From assembly GCA_045602925.1 (NCBI GenBank), contig JAZSCN010000007.1, positions 1 to 40,473 on the forward strand: a stretch of DNA of 40,473 nt, given 5' to 3'. The first letter of the stretch is position 1. Each line of letters opens with the position of its first letter. The stretch comes from UBA7477 sp045602925 (GTDB lineage Bacteria > Bacillota > Clostridia > Oscillospirales > Ruminococcaceae). The notes beneath the pieces are model-generated. The model made no database searches and was not told the origin of the DNA. It saw only the letters and a program-made list of their open reading frames with translations. This document shows, piece by piece, positions 1-9,376 of this stretch. The translations under genes were made by a program, and so were the position numbers.

Positions 1-1572
1 AAACTTCTTTGATTCGAGCTCTACGATAGCCTGCTCCTTGGTCATACCGATGAGAAGCGGCATTTCAACGCTGTTTGAGAGAGGACCGTTACTGATATAG
101 ATTGTGATTGTTGAGCCGACAGGAGCTTCTGTTCCGGAGCCTGGGTCTACCTTATAGATATAGCCAGCCTGATATTCTTCGATCCAGTCGGTAACTGTCT
201 TGACTTCAAAGCCCATCTGCTTGAGAGTATTCTCGACAGAGTCGGTATACTCAAAGCCTACGAGGCTATCAGGTACTGTTACCATTCTGGTACCCTTACT
301 TACTGTAATATTAACAGATGCGCCGTTTCTTACAGCCTTACCTTCTGAGATACTCTGCTCGAAGATAATTCCCTCGCCGTACTCGCTGTTATATTCTTCT
401 GTTACGTTGAAGATGAGCTTACCTTCCCACTGGGTTTTAGCTTCGCTATAGAGTGTATTAACGAGGTTAGGCATTTCGAAGGTATCCGCCTTGTCGTCGT
501 CCTTCTTGAAGGAATTGATTACAACTGCGATAATGATACATGCGATAAGCACAACTGCTACTGCAACTGCGCAGAGGATTGGGAACACATAAGAACGTCT
601 TTCTTCTTCCTCCTCTTCCTCTTCTTCGTAGTTATCGTCTGCGTATTCTTCTCTTTGATTTACAGGGGCAACAGGAGTAAAGTACTTAGTTGACTCATCA
701 TCGTCGTCTAAGTTCTCCTTAGGGATATAGCCAAACACTACGGTCTGGTCCATCTTAAATGTATCTATATCTCTAATCATTTCGGCAGCTGACTGATAAC
801 GCTTTCCTGCGTCCTTTTCGACAGCGTGCATTACAATCTCTTCAAGAGCCTCTGGTATCGAAGAAGCGTATGTTCTAGGATATGTAGGCTCCTCCTGCAT
901 ATGCATAAGTGCTATTGAAACCGGATTCTCGCCGTCAAACATCTTTCTGCCTGTAAGCATTTCGTAGAGCATTGCACCGACAGAATAGATATCGCTTCTT
1001 TCGTCGGTATAGTCACCTCTTGCTTGTTCAGGTGAGATATAGTGGACTGAACCGATTGTTTTATCGGAGAGTGTCTTGCCGTCGACTCTGGAAAATCTAG
1101 CGATACCAAAATCCATGACCTTGATTGTTCCGTCAGGGAAGAGCATAATATTCTGTGGCTTGATATCTCTATGGACGATACCTCTATCGTGGGCATGCTG
1201 GAGTGCTCTTAGAATCTGGGTAATAAAGTGCAGAGCGTCCTTCCAACGAAGTGCACCCTGCTGTTCGATGAACTCCTTGAGGGTGATTCCGTCGATATAC
1301 TCCATTACAATAAACTGGATTTCGTCAGAGAAGCCTACGTCATAAATCTTTACGATATTTGGGTGAGAAAGCACTGCGATTGCCTTGCTTTCGTTTCTGA
1401 AGCGGCGTAAAAACTCCTCGTTCTCAGAAAACTCATTCTTTAATATCTTGACGGCAACGACACGATTTTCCATAATATCGACTGCTTTATAAACGTCAGC
1501 CATACCACCGATTCCGATAAGCTCGGTAATCTCATATCTTCCGTCAAGCTTCTTGCCTATGTTGATATCCAT
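1..1572 (-). CDS. prkC: PASTA-domain serine/threonine protein kinase, C-terminus cut by window edge
   Basis: Membrane Hanks-type Ser/Thr kinase that senses muropeptides or lipid II through extracellular PASTA repeats and phosphorylates cell-wall and growth proteins. The 524 visible residues show the ATP lysine (K42 in VAVKIL), the catalytic HRD aspartate (D136 in VHRDIKPQN), the DFG aspartate (D154) and an APE-like SPEQ segment. An acidic linker with nine consecutive Glu (316-324) precedes one membrane span (about 328-349). PASTA repeats start near residues 365 and 431, and a third starting near 502 is cut off. The start is ATG at 1570-1572 (MDINIGKKLDGRYEI). The reading frame is open to base 1, so the gene continues to the left. 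It lies 24 bases after prpC, its usual phosphatase partner, at the distal end of the operon. Family identity is certain; ligand and substrates are not visible. Confidence 0.96.
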   Translation of the reverse strand, partial: MDINIGKKLDGRYEITELIGIGGMADVYKAVDIMENRVVAVKILKNEFSENEEFLRRFRNESKAIAVLSHPNIVKIYDVGFSDEIQFIVMEYIDGITLKEFIEQQGALRWKDALHFITQILRALQHAHDRGIVHRDIKPQNIMLFPDGTIKVMDFGIARFSRVDGKTLSDKTIGSVHYISPEQARGDYTDERSDIYSVGAMLYEMLTGRKMFDGENPVSIALMHMQEEPTYPRTYASSIPEALEEIVMHAVEKDAGKRYQSAAEMIRDIDTFKMDQTVVFGYIPKENLDDDDESTKYFTPVAPVNQREEYADDNYEEEEEEEEERRSYVFPILCAVAVAVVLIACIIIAVVINSFKKDDDKADTFEMPNLVNTLYSEAKTQWEGKLIFNVTEEYNSEYGEGIIFEQSISEGKAVRNGASVNITVSKGTRMVTVPDSLVGFEYTDSVENTLKQMGFEVKTVTDWIEEYQAGYIYKVDPGSGTEAPVGSTITIYISNGPLSNSVEMPLLIGMTKEQAIVELESKKF

Positions 1573-1596
1573 CTTTACAACTCCAATCCTATTCTA

Positions 1597-2325
1597 TCAC
1601 TTATTACATAAAAGGGCTACGGTAATATTGTCTTTTCCGCCCTTGAAATTTGCGGTGTCTATAAGCTCCTCGAGTGCTTTATTCGGCTCTGAGGATTTTA
1701 CTGTCTTTAGTATCATTTCATTGTCGCAGAAATTTGTTAGGCCGTCGGTACACAAAAGCAGGCTATCGTTCTTTTTCAAATCCACTGTGAAGAAATCAAC
1801 CTCGACTTCCTTCTCGACTCCGACTGCTTTTGTTATATAGTGACGCATATCGTGGGTACTGATTTCTTCTTTATTTATCTTACCCTGCTGATAGAGCATT
1901 TCTACATAGGTATGGTCGCTGGTTATCTGGACTATATCGTCGCTTATGAGGTAGGCTCTGCTATCTCCGACGCTTGCGATATAGGCTACGTCGCCTTGGA
2001 CTATAGCCGCGACGCAGGTTGTACCCATTCCCTTTTTCTCGGGCTCGTTCACGCTCATATGATATACAATTGTATTAGCGGCGTTTACTGCTGTAACAAG
2101 CAGGTTTTTCATTGTCATTTCGCTTGCGTCATCTCTAAAGCCTGATGAGATTCTATTTGCAATTTCTTCGGCGGCGACTGAGCTGGCGACACTACCCGCA
2201 CTGGCTCCGCCCATTCCGTCGCACACAACTGTATAGACGGCACCATTTGAAAGCTCGCCCAGTCTAAAGTTATCCTGGTTCTCCTTACGCTTCATTCCGA
2301 TGTCGCTCTTAGCACAAATAAACAA
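1597..2325 (-). CDS. prpC: PP2C-family Ser/Thr protein phosphatase
   Basis: Metal-dependent (Mn/Mg) cytosolic phosphatase that reverses phosphorylation by the neighbouring PrkC-type kinase. The 242 residues carry all the PP2C signatures: ENQDNF with metal ligand D18, VCDGMGG with D36 and G37, GDSRAYL, CTDGLTN and a final GGKDNITV. The length is normal for bacterial PP2C. The start is a TTG codon at 2323-2325, preceded by an AGGCGGTG ribosome binding site with about 7 bases spacing; no in-frame ATG lies in a better place, since the first internal Met is residue 11, past the start of the conserved fold. It sits 20 bases downstream of rlmN and 24 bases upstream of prkC, so it is co-transcribed with both. 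The rlmN-prpC-prkC order is that of Bacillus and many Clostridia. Confidence 0.96.
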   Translation of the reverse strand: MFICAKSDIGMKRKENQDNFRLGELSNGAVYTVVCDGMGGASAGSVASSVAAEEIANRISSGFRDDASEMTMKNLLVTAVNAANTIVYHMSVNEPEKKGMGTTCVAAIVQGDVAYIASVGDSRAYLISDDIVQITSDHTYVEMLYQQGKINKEEISTHDMRHYITKAVGVEKEVEVDFFTVDLKKNDSLLLCTDGLTNFCDNEMILKTVKSSEPNKALEELIDTANFKGGKDNITVALLCNK

Positions 2326-2345
2326 GAAAATTCACCGCCTTTTTT

Positions 2346-3392
2346 CTAAATCTCGTATTCTCGTCTGAGCTGTCCGCAGGCTGCGTTTATATCGGCGCCC
2401 AAGGTTCTTCTGACTGTAGCGTTAAGCCCTAAGTCGGTTAGATACTTCTGGAAGCTCAGTGTAGATTTTTTAGTTGAAGTATAGTCCCTCTCATCAATTT
2501 TATTAACGGGGATTAGGTTTATATGACACATAAGTCCACAAAGCAATTTTTTAAGTCGCTTAGCGTCCTCGATGCTATCATTGACGCCGTTTATGACGGC
2601 ATACTCAAAGCTTATTCTTCTGCCTGTCTCTTCAAAATAATCTCTGCAGGCTTTGACAAGCTCATTTATATCATACCTATTATTTACAGGCATAGTTTTG
2701 CTTCTTGATTCGTTACTTGATGCGTGGAGTGAAATTGACAAGGTCACTCCGAGCTTGAGCTTAGCGAGCTCATAAATCTTTGGCACTATTCCACAGGTTG
2801 AAAGTGAGACGTGTCTAAGGCTAAGGTTCATACCCTCTTTAGAAGAAACGAGCTCAAAAAATCGAATTACGTTGTCGAAGTTATCGAGTGGCTCACCGAT
2901 TCCCATAAGCACGATGCTTGAGATTTTCCTACCGCTATCTCTTTGTGCTTCATAAATCTGCAGTAGAATTTCTGACGGCATGAGGTTACGCTTAAAGCCT
3001 GCTATTGTAGAGGCACAGAAATTACAGCCCATCTTACAACCGACCTGGGTAGAAACACACAGACTGGTTCCGTGGTTATACTCCATCACGACAGATTCGA
3101 TATGATTCCCATCATAAAGCCTATATAGATATTTTAACGTATTATCGGTACAAGATTCAAGCTTTTTCACGATAAATAGTGAATTTATACAAAACATTTG
3201 TGACAGTTTATCTCGTAATTGTGCAGATAGATTAGTCATATTCTCAAAGCTTGTGACCTGCTTGGCGTGGAGCCATTCGTAGACCTGCTTTGCTCTGAAT
3301 TTCTTTTCGCCCATATCTGTTAAAAGCTGTTCGAGTTCGCTCAAAGAAAGGCTTAAAATATCAATTTTTTCGTTGATTTTATATGGCGTCAT
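2346..3392 (-). CDS. rlmN: 23S rRNA (A2503-C2)/tRNA (A37-C2) methyltransferase, radical SAM
   Basis: Radical-SAM enzyme that methylates C2 of A2503 in 23S rRNA and A37 of some tRNAs, which tunes the peptidyl transferase centre and decoding. The 348 residues include the iron-sulfur CxxxCxxC motif (C119, C123, C126 in GCKMGCNFC), the GIGEPL segment that binds SAM, and the C-terminal catalytic cysteine (C339 in NAACGQL). An N-terminal accessory domain of about 90 residues is present, as is usual for RlmN. The ATG start overlaps the TAA stop of rsmB by one base, a classic sign of translational coupling. Cfr shares the fold, but the housekeeping position beside rsmB and prpC favours RlmN. Confidence 0.95.
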   Translation of the reverse strand: MTPYKINEKIDILSLSLSELEQLLTDMGEKKFRAKQVYEWLHAKQVTSFENMTNLSAQLRDKLSQMFCINSLFIVKKLESCTDNTLKYLYRLYDGNHIESVVMEYNHGTSLCVSTQVGCKMGCNFCASTIAGFKRNLMPSEILLQIYEAQRDSGRKISSIVLMGIGEPLDNFDNVIRFFELVSSKEGMNLSLRHVSLSTCGIVPKIYELAKLKLGVTLSISLHASSNESRSKTMPVNNRYDINELVKACRDYFEETGRRISFEYAVINGVNDSIEDAKRLKKLLCGLMCHINLIPVNKIDERDYTSTKKSTLSFQKYLTDLGLNATVRRTLGADINAACGQLRREYEI

Positions 3393-4705
3393 TATTTCAC
3401 TCTTTTCAGCTTAGCGATGAAAAATCCGTCGCTGTCTATATCCTTTGGTGTAAGTGTTAAAAACGGTGTTTTAAAAAACTCGCCTCTATTCTCGAAGACA
3501 TTAACGGGGGCAAAGTCCTTATGCTCCTTTAAAAATCTTTCGACGACCTGCTCGTTCTCTTCTCTTGAGAGGGTACAGGTGGAATATACGAGTATTCCGT
3601 TCTTTTTTAGATACTGTGCTGAGGTTTCTAAAATCTCGTACTGTATTTCGGGGAGCCTTTGGAGTTCTGAAAGTTCTTTATACTTAATCTCAGGCTTACG
3701 TCTTACAACGCCCAATCCTGAGCAGACGACGTCGCAGAGAATTCTGTCTGCCTTTGGCATATCCTCGCTAAACAACTTTGCATTATTTACGCTTGCAGAT
3801 ACGTTAGAAAGCTCCAGTCTTTGTGCACCGTTTTTTATAAGTCTGACTCTATTCTCGTGCAAATCAAATGCGAGCACCCTGCCCTTCTTCATAAGCTGGG
3901 CACAGGTAAAGGCTTTTCCGCCGGGAGCTGAGCAGACATCTAAGAGAAGCTCGGCGTCTTCGCACTCCAAGGCTTCGCAACAGACCTGACAGGCGATATC
4001 CTGCACATGAAACAGGCCTTGTACGAAGGCTTTGGTTCCTTCGATTGAGGATGCATTTTTTATGGTGAGACAATCCTTTGCATTAGGGTTATCTACTGCC
4101 TCGATATTTTCTTCAGCCAAGGTCTTTATGAGCTCGGCTTTAGTAATCTTTGTTGTATTGACTCTTATGGTTGTTGGGGGTTGACCTAACGAGCTTTTAA
4201 GCATTGACATTACCTGCTCATCGGTATACTCGCTTTGCCATTTTTCGATAAGCTCTATAGGGCAGGAATACTCGATAGAGAGGCCATCCGCCTTACTCTT
4301 ACCCTTTGGGAGCTTTTTATCATTTCTTATAAACGAGCGAAGCAGGGCATTGACAAAGCCTGCTGCGGCTGGGTTTTTCTGCTTCTTAGCGAGCTTTACA
4401 GACTCATCGACGGCAGCATTATCGGGGATAGAATCCATAAACTTAAGCTGGTATATACCCATTTGCAAAATTGCTCTGACCTCTACTGAGAGCTTATTTG
4501 CCGGCTTATCGCATAGCTCGCCGATAATTCTATCGAGGGTAATCATTCTTTCGATGACGCCATAGAACAGTGCTGCTGTGAGCTTTCTATCCTTAAGTGA
4601 AAGCTGTGAGCGTCTTAGCTCCTCGTCGAGTGCGATATTTGAATAGGTTTTATTCTTTTGTGATTTAACGATAAGCTTAAGTGCTGTACTTCTTGCGTCT
4701 GCCAT
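3392..4705 (-). CDS. rsmB: 16S rRNA (C967-C5) methyltransferase
   Basis: SAM-dependent m5C methyltransferase acting on C967 of 16S rRNA. The 437 residues have an N-terminal NusB-like RNA-binding helical domain (about 1-130) followed by the Nop2/NSUN Rossmann catalytic domain. The SAM-binding glycine segment (DVCSAPGGKA) and both catalytic cysteines are visible: C328 in DVVCSGLG and C377 in YSTCTLSREEN. The length matches the family. A GAGGAT ribosome binding site stands 4 to 5 bases before the ATG. It lies 16 bases after the metallopeptidase gene and overlaps the rlmN start by one base. The fmt-rsmB neighbourhood is widely conserved, here interrupted by the peptidase. Confidence 0.95.
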   Translation of the reverse strand: MADARSTALKLIVKSQKNKTYSNIALDEELRRSQLSLKDRKLTAALFYGVIERMITLDRIIGELCDKPANKLSVEVRAILQMGIYQLKFMDSIPDNAAVDESVKLAKKQKNPAAAGFVNALLRSFIRNDKKLPKGKSKADGLSIEYSCPIELIEKWQSEYTDEQVMSMLKSSLGQPPTTIRVNTTKITKAELIKTLAEENIEAVDNPNAKDCLTIKNASSIEGTKAFVQGLFHVQDIACQVCCEALECEDAELLLDVCSAPGGKAFTCAQLMKKGRVLAFDLHENRVRLIKNGAQRLELSNVSASVNNAKLFSEDMPKADRILCDVVCSGLGVVRRKPEIKYKELSELQRLPEIQYEILETSAQYLKKNGILVYSTCTLSREENEQVVERFLKEHKDFAPVNVFENRGEFFKTPFLTLTPKDIDSDGFFIAKLKRVK

Positions 4706-4721
4706 ACTATCCTCTTTTATA

Positions 4722-5456
4722 TTATTTTCTGCGTCTGCTTGAACGTCCTAATATTATAATCAATAATCTAAGAATTGTAGCAATTGTTGAGGCGAGTGCT
4801 GCGACATAGGTAAGTGCTGCAGCAGAGAGCACTTTTTTTGCGCCCTTCAGCTCGTCATCTGTGAGTATATTATAGCCCTCGAGTGTTTTCAGGGCTCTGG
4901 AGCTTGCGTTATACTCGACCGGCAATGTAAGCAGCTGGAACACAGCCAAGAGGCTATACAGTGCGACACCGATAAGTGCGATATTTACGCCCATCTCAAA
5001 GGATGAAGCCTGTGAATAGGCACTAAGCGCGAGTCCTATCATAATAAAAATCATAGAAAACTTTGCACCGAAATTAGTTACAGGCAAAATTGCGGCTCTT
5101 AGCTTTATTGGGCCATAGCTTTTTGCATACTGTATTGCGTGGCCACACTCGTGGGCTGCGACACCGATTGCTGCACATGAGCTATTATCATACACTGATT
5201 CAGAGAGTCTTATAACATCTTCTTTAGGAGAATAATGGTCGGTAAGCGAGCCTGAAACTCTTTCGATTCTGACATGATTAAGGCCGTTTGTATCAAGAAT
5301 CATTCTTGCGGCCTCGCTACCTGTGATGCCTCTTAGACTTCTTTGAGCAGAGTATTTTTCATAGGTTGATTTTACTCTTGCCTGAGCAACAAGCGAAAAT
5401 ATCAGTACAGGAATCATTATGAGAATTGTCCAGTCGTACCAATAACCAAAAAACAT
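4722..5456 (-). CDS. Membrane zinc metallopeptidase (YugP-like, Zn_peptidase_2)
   Basis: Predicted integral-membrane zinc peptidase of the YugP family (HtpX-like in general architecture). The 244 residues begin with a membrane span (about 8-26). The zinc motif HECGH follows at H102, E103 and H106 in a GVAAHECGHAIQYA context. Two or three hydrophobic segments come after it (about 120-180 and 210-238), and the tail is basic (RSSRRRK). The ATG is preceded by AAGGAG with good spacing. It is inserted between fmt and rsmB in the housekeeping operon with 16-base spacers on both sides, so it is certainly co-transcribed. The family has no firmly established substrate; membrane protein quality control is only an inference from the fold. 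Confidence 0.88.
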   Translation of the reverse strand: MFFGYWYDWTILIMIPVLIFSLVAQARVKSTYEKYSAQRSLRGITGSEAARMILDTNGLNHVRIERVSGSLTDHYSPKEDVIRLSESVYDNSSCAAIGVAAHECGHAIQYAKSYGPIKLRAAILPVTNFGAKFSMIFIMIGLALSAYSQASSFEMGVNIALIGVALYSLLAVFQLLTLPVEYNASSRALKTLEGYNILTDDELKGAKKVLSAAALTYVAALASTIATILRLLIIILGRSSRRRK

Positions 5457-5472
5457 AGCTTTTTCTCCTTTT

Positions 5473-6399
5473 CTATCCGAGGAGTTCGCCCTTCATTACC
5501 GGCTTTCCTCTTAGATAATCGGCTGTATTCATTCTTTTAGAGCCTTCTGCCTGGACAACGGTAAAGCTTACGCTTCCCTTTCCACAGGCAACGGTAAATC
5601 GTTTTTCGTCTATAATCGTACCAGGAACGCCGAGTGTCTTATCCTCGTTTTCGATATGGCTTTTATACACCTTGAGGAGTTTTCCGCCTAGCTTTGTTGT
5701 AGCGCATGGCCAATCGGAAAGTCCACAGATATGCTTATGCACCTCAAATGCAGACTTTGAAAAGTCGATTGGGCACATATCCTTAGTGAGCATTGCAGCA
5801 TAGCAGGATTCCTCGTCATTTTGGGGGATTGGGGTTATGCTATCTATTCTCTCTAAGGTATGAAGCAAAAGCTCTGCGCCAAGCATAGAGAGTCTATCAA
5901 AAAGCTCGGCTGAGGTTTCGTCGTCGCCTATTTTAGTTTCACAAGTGAGCAATATATCGCCGGTATCGAGCCCTTCTGCCATTTGCATAGTGGTGACGCC
6001 TGCAACCTTATCGCCGTTGAGCACGGCTCTTTGGATTGGTGCTGCACCTCTATACTTTGGTAAAAGCGAGCCATGGATATTGATACAGCCATACTTTGGG
6101 AGTTCTAGGACTTCCTTTGGCAAAATCTTTCCGTAGGCAGCGACCACGATAACATCGGGCTCAAACTTATTTAAAATTTCGGTAGCCTCTTGTGGTGCAC
6201 GCTTTAAGCTATCAGGCTGAAAAACAGGAATGTTCTGACTTATGGCGAGCTCCTTGACGGGTGGTGGCATGAGCTTATATCCTCTACCCTTTGGCTTATC
6301 GGGCTGAGTAAAGACAGCCACTACCTCATGCTCGCTTTCGCAGAGTGCTTTCAGGGCAGGAACTGCGAAGTCGGGGGTTCCCATAAAAACGACCTTCAT
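5473..6399 (-). CDS. fmt: Methionyl-tRNA formyltransferase
   Basis: Transfers a formyl group from 10-formyl-tetrahydrofolate to initiator Met-tRNA, making the fMet used in bacterial initiation. The 308 residues match the usual length. The N-terminal formyltransferase domain shows the signature NIHGSLLPKYRGAAPIQ with N107 and H109, and the catalytic aspartate segment GLDTGDI. The C-terminal tRNA-binding beta-barrel runs from about residue 205. It is followed 17 bases later by the metallopeptidase and preceded by def, the enzyme that removes the formyl group, the standard pairing. A GAGG lies about 11 bases before the ATG, a somewhat long spacing. Confidence 0.97.
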   Translation of the reverse strand: MKVVFMGTPDFAVPALKALCESEHEVVAVFTQPDKPKGRGYKLMPPPVKELAISQNIPVFQPDSLKRAPQEATEILNKFEPDVIVVAAYGKILPKEVLELPKYGCINIHGSLLPKYRGAAPIQRAVLNGDKVAGVTTMQMAEGLDTGDILLTCETKIGDDETSAELFDRLSMLGAELLLHTLERIDSITPIPQNDEESCYAAMLTKDMCPIDFSKSAFEVHKHICGLSDWPCATTKLGGKLLKVYKSHIENEDKTLGVPGTIIDEKRFTVACGKGSVSFTVVQAEGSKRMNTADYLRGKPVMKGELLG

Positions 6400-6425
6400 A
6401 TATATTATAACCTCACTTTTTACAA

Positions 6426-6881
6426 TTATTGAACGTCTACATACTCCTCGATAAGGTCTACAAACAGTTTTCCTTCGAGGTGGTCACATTCGTGGCACAC
6501 TGCTCTTGCAAAGAGGCCTTCTACACTCTTTTCGTACCAATTGCCGTTTCTATCCTGTGCCTTGAAGGTTACGTTCATAGGTCTTGTTACATAGCCCCAT
6601 TCGTTCGGGCAGGAAAGACAGCCTTCTACGTCACGCTGGCTACCTGAGGTTTCGAGTATTACGGGATTTATGAGCTCATAGTAGCCCTCGCCTGCGTCGA
6701 TTATGCAGAGTCTTCTGAGCATTCCGACCTGTGGACCTGCGAGACCTACGCCATTGGCTGCGATAAGGGTTTCGTGCATATCGTCGAGGAGCTTTGAAAG
6801 CTTTTCGTCGAACTTCTCCACCGGTCTGCACACCTTATGGAGCACCTCTTCTTTTTTATTGAATATAATTCTCTTTGCCAT
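6426..6881 (-). CDS. def: Peptide deformylase
   Basis: Metal-dependent hydrolase that removes the N-formyl group from nascent proteins. All three family motifs are present in 151 residues: GVGLAGPQ (44-51, with Gly in place of the more common second Ala), EGCLS with metal ligand C88, and HECDH with metal ligands H130 and H134 and catalytic E131. The length is typical of a short type-1 enzyme. An AAGGAA ribosome binding site precedes the ATG. It sits between priA (21 bases) and fmt (26 bases) in the same operon. Confidence 0.97.
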   Translation of the reverse strand: MAKRIIFNKKEEVLHKVCRPVEKFDEKLSKLLDDMHETLIAANGVGLAGPQVGMLRRLCIIDAGEGYYELINPVILETSGSQRDVEGCLSCPNEWGYVTRPMNVTFKAQDRNGNWYEKSVEGLFARAVCHECDHLEGKLFVDLIEEYVDVQ

Positions 6882-6902
6882 AATATTTCCTTTCGAGCAA
6901 GG

Positions 6903-9374
6903 CTAATCTATATCGCCGTTCATATCGGCTGAGACATAGACCTTTTCCTTTGCCGGTGTTTTTCTAAGAGCCATTTTATCGAGCAGCTCTCTAATCATTT
7001 TTCTTATTTCTCTAGTATTTTTACACTTTAGAATAATACGATATCTATACTTATTGCCGACCCTGCCGACAGAGCAAGGTGACGGACCGAGCACACGAAG
7101 TGGGGTTGTCAGCTTATTCTTCTTCACATAGTCTAGGATATACCCTCTGAGCTCGCTTGATGCGTCCTTTACTGCATACTCGGTGATTCCTGAAATAGTA
7201 AGCACGCACAGGTCACAAAACGGTGGATACAGGAGAGTTCTTCTAAGGGCAATTTCTTCGTTATAAAAGCCCTTATAATCCTGCTGTGAGCCAAACTCCA
7301 GGACATAGTGCTCGGGGGTATAGGTTTGTATATACGCCTTACCCTCCTTATCGCCTCTGCCGCTTCTTCCTACGACTTGGGTAATAAGAGAGAAGGTTCT
7401 TTCATAGCTACGGAAATCGCCTGCATAGAGCGACTTGTCGAGCGAGATTACTCCTACTAATGTAACAGACGGAAAATCGAGTCCCTTGGCTATCATCTGG
7501 GTACCGAGCATAATATCATACTTGCCCTCGCCGAACGCTTTAAAGCTTTTCTCGAAGGCATAGCGAGATGAGGTTGTATCGGCATCCATACGCAGAATTT
7601 TTGCATCCGGAAAGAGCTCTGCGATATAGTCCTCGACCTTTTGTGTACCGACACCGACCTGGCGATAGTCGCTACACGAACAAGCCTCACAGGGTGAATT
7701 TGCGCTCTTTGAATATCCACAATAGTGGCACATCAGTCTATTATTCGCCTTATGGTATGTTAGGGCTACGCTACAATTCGGGCACTGTGCGACTGTCTTA
7801 CACTCTCTGCATATTAGCCTTGTACTAAAGCCACGTCTATTATAGAGAAGTATGACCTGCTCGCCTTTATTGAGAGTTTCGCTGACTGCTTCAAAAAGTG
7901 GCGGGCTGATAATTTCGCTGGCACCGTCGCTGGCTTCCTCCTGCATATCGACAGTAATAACCTGTGGAAGTCCGACACTACTGAATCTTTCGGACAGTTC
8001 AAACAGGCTATATCGACCGATTGTTGCATAATAAAAGCTTTCTAGTGATGGTGTTGCAGAAGCCATAAGCAGCACACAATTATTGGCACCGCAACGCTTT
8101 ATTGCGACATCTCTTGCGTGGTATCTTGGTGCTCTATCCGACTTATAGCTATGCTCGCCCTCCTCGTCCATTACGATAAGGCCGATATTGGTAAGTGGGG
8201 CAAACACTGCACTTCTTGTACCGATAGCGATTTTAGCTTCTCCGTTTTTAAGTCTTTTAAACTCATCGGCTCTTTGACCGAGCGACAGATTAGAATGTAT
8301 AACTGCGACGGTATCGCCGAAAAGCGACTTAAATCTTCCTACCATTTGAGGGGTAAGGGAAATTTCGGGAACGAGCATTATCGCGGTTTTCCCAACGCTC
8401 AAGGTATGTTCGATAAGCTTAATAAACACCTGGGTTTTTCCACTACCTGTTACGCCATAGAGCAGTGCGCCTGCGGGCTTATTACAATCTATGAGCTTTT
8501 TGATACCGTCATAGGCTTTCTCCTGAGTTTCGCTAAGGATTATATCCGACAGAGAAACGTTTTCCACGAGGGAGCTTTCTACTGTACGATAGCTTTCCTC
8601 CTCGTGCTCACAGACTACGCCCTTCTTCACGAGATTTACGATTATGCTTTTTGTGACTGCGAGGTAATAGCAAATCTCCTTAGCTGAAGCTGTATTATTA
8701 TCTCTCAAAAACTCGACCACGAGTTCTTGCTTTTTTGTAAGCTTTTGCGGTGTATCCTCAAGCCACTCGTCGCTTAATGAATAGAGCTTTACTATTTCGT
8801 CGCCGACCTTACGGACAGCTGAGCTTTCCTCCTCGAGTATGCCTTTATTCACGAGAGAATCGAGCATATCGTGGTTCTTCTCATTAGCACAAAAAAGCTC
8901 TAAAAACGCAGTTCTTTCGCTATCGTCCAGGCTTTGCAGCTTTGACAGAAGCGTATCTTCCTCGTCGGTAAGCTCATCCTTTTCGAGCTCCATATTGCTG
9001 AGAGAATACTTTGTTCTCACATTATATGAGAGTCCTGAGGGAACAATTGTACGGAAGGCTTCAAAATAGGTACAGAAGGTATGCTCACGGAGCCACAGCA
9101 CGAGCTCGAAAAGCTCGCTTGTGATAACCGGCTTTTCTTCGATAATGCTATCGACAGACTTAAGTCTTGCTATATTATCACACTCAAATATCTCACTTGT
9201 GGCAAAGCCTATGACTCTTTTATTGCCCTTACCAAAGGGAACAAGTACTCTTATACCCTTTTGCACCTTATCAGAAAGCTCGCTGGGTACAAGGTAGGTA
9301 TACTCCTTATCGAAGCCGTACAAGGCACCGCTTACGGCTACCTTAACTGCCTGTGCGCCCATTGACTTTTCCAT
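6903..9374 (-). CDS. priA: Primosomal protein N' (replication restart helicase)
   Basis: 3'-5' superfamily-2 DNA helicase that recognises stalled forks and reloads the replisome. The 823 residues show an N-terminal 3'-DNA-binding domain (about 1-110), a winged-helix region (about 215-260), Walker A GVTGSGKT (307-314), Walker B/DEEG..H and then a cysteine-rich zinc-binding insertion. That insertion carries CRECK, CPNC, CHYC and CEAC pairs, the normal eight-cysteine cluster. Helicase motif VI (QVVGRSGRG) follows. The ATG lies 2 bases after the rpoZ stop; a second in-frame ATG four codons later (MGAQ) is an equally plausible start, since neither has a strong ribosome binding site. Between rpoZ and priA one often finds coaBC, which is absent here. 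Confidence 0.96.
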   Translation of the reverse strand: MEKSMGAQAVKVAVSGALYGFDKEYTYLVPSELSDKVQKGIRVLVPFGKGNKRVIGFATSEIFECDNIARLKSVDSIIEEKPVITSELFELVLWLREHTFCTYFEAFRTIVPSGLSYNVRTKYSLSNMELEKDELTDEEDTLLSKLQSLDDSERTAFLELFCANEKNHDMLDSLVNKGILEEESSAVRKVGDEIVKLYSLSDEWLEDTPQKLTKKQELVVEFLRDNNTASAKEICYYLAVTKSIIVNLVKKGVVCEHEEESYRTVESSLVENVSLSDIILSETQEKAYDGIKKLIDCNKPAGALLYGVTGSGKTQVFIKLIEHTLSVGKTAIMLVPEISLTPQMVGRFKSLFGDTVAVIHSNLSLGQRADEFKRLKNGEAKIAIGTRSAVFAPLTNIGLIVMDEEGEHSYKSDRAPRYHARDVAIKRCGANNCVLLMASATPSLESFYYATIGRYSLFELSERFSSVGLPQVITVDMQEEASDGASEIISPPLFEAVSETLNKGEQVILLYNRRGFSTRLICRECKTVAQCPNCSVALTYHKANNRLMCHYCGYSKSANSPCEACSCSDYRQVGVGTQKVEDYIAELFPDAKILRMDADTTSSRYAFEKSFKAFGEGKYDIMLGTQMIAKGLDFPSVTLVGVISLDKSLYAGDFRSYERTFSLITQVVGRSGRGDKEGKAYIQTYTPEHYVLEFGSQQDYKGFYNEEIALRRTLLYPPFCDLCVLTISGITEYAVKDASSELRGYILDYVKKNKLTTPLRVLGPSPCSVGRVGNKYRYRIILKCKNTREIRKMIRELLDKMALRKTPAKEKVYVSADMNGDID

Positions 9375-9376
9375 TA

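Noticed and set aside
601..627. Simple repeat of TTC/CTC triplets
   Set aside because: It encodes nine glutamates in the kinase linker, a usual acidic segment, and needs no separate repeat call.
3417..3989. 190-residue plus-strand open frame
   Set aside because: It is antisense to rsmB and is Ser-rich shadow translation without ribosome binding site or domain.
8118..8687. 189-residue plus-strand open frame
   Set aside because: It is antisense to the well-supported priA gene, has no ribosome binding site and reads as unstructured Cys- and Tyr-rich sequence.
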